From the NCBI GenBank assembly GCA_910584645.1, contig CAJUAU010000006.1:118373-168326 (forward strand): a stretch of 49,954 bases of DNA. The letters run 5' to 3'. The stretch is from an uncultured Eubacterium sp. Lineage in GTDB: Bacteria; Bacillota; Clostridia; Lachnospirales; Lachnospiraceae. The notes under the pieces were generated by a model. That model ran no database searches, had not been told where the DNA came from, and worked only from the letters and a program-made list of their open reading frames with translations. A program made the position numbers and the translations under genes. This document shows positions 49,893 through 49,954 of this stretch, piece by piece. Position 1 is the stretch's first letter, and each line of letters begins with the position of its first letter.

Positions 49893-49954
49893 TATCCTCT
49901 CTCCTCGTATTATAAAGTAGTAGTGTTTATAGTCCCTCTCCAAGGACTGTATGC

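Overview
The window looks like chromosomal DNA of a moderate-GC Firmicute, most likely a gut Lachnospiraceae (Clostridia). The evidence is BceRS/BceAB-type resistance cassettes, GerMN lipoproteins, Ig-like (BIG2) surface proteins, PlsY, two-subunit LeuCD of about 420+161 aa, strong GGAGG ribosome sites and frequent TTG/GTG starts. The family assignment is inference from gene content; no 16S gene is present.

Layout. 1-2450: an array of repeated 3' ends of a methyltransferase gene, the methyltransferase, and two small genes. 2500-7235: a four-gene BceAB permease / two-component cassette on +. 7286-9481: a secreted carboxylesterase with Ig-like domains on -. 9749-12860: der-plsY-gpsA on -, with a 102-bp tandem duplication at the plsY/gpsA junction. 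13030-17094: yjfB-like gene (+), YraN and aroB (-), and glmS (+), with strong promoters, a terminator and palindromic or tandem repeats between them. 17330-27876: an accessory stretch on - that mixes intact genes (histidine phosphatase, carbamoyltransferase paralogue, a heterodimeric ABC exporter, methyltransferase, GyrI-like, VOC) with many broken ones (KilA-N tail, GNAT, Rhs/YD repeat, peptidase E, HAD, a small ORF with an internal stop). 27877-30918: a MacB-like ABC ATPase with two FtsX permeases. 31196-34492: L,D-transpeptidase, DUF188 protein, tRNA-Ser(CGA) and holA. 34530-42001: a lipoprotein, a truncated DUF3990 gene, and a co-oriented comEA / response regulator / histidine kinase / GerMN lipoprotein / comEC cluster. 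42110-42570: three tandem copies of a structured-RNA-like element. 42582-47831: DMT transporter, DUF2164, Fic, BIG2 protein, GNAT, and a large LRR / Pro-Thr repeat surface protein. 48112-49892: leuCD.

How the genes work together. gpsA and plsY give consecutive steps of phospholipid synthesis (glycerol-3-phosphate, then lyso-PA). The BceAB-type set is a self-contained sensing and resistance module for cell-envelope peptides. The comEA-RR-HK-GerMN-comEC order links DNA-uptake genes with an envelope two-component system whose RR/HK/GerMN trio resembles actinobacterial MtrAB-LpqB.

The most interesting undescribed-looking item is the 173-bp tandem array at 42110-42570. Copies differ at paired positions in ways that keep the helices (compensatory changes), one helix has a tandem GA/GA internal loop, and each full copy ends in a terminator-like hairpin. 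Next are the 102-bp duplication that rewires plsY/gpsA translational coupling and the serial array of methyltransferase 3' ends.
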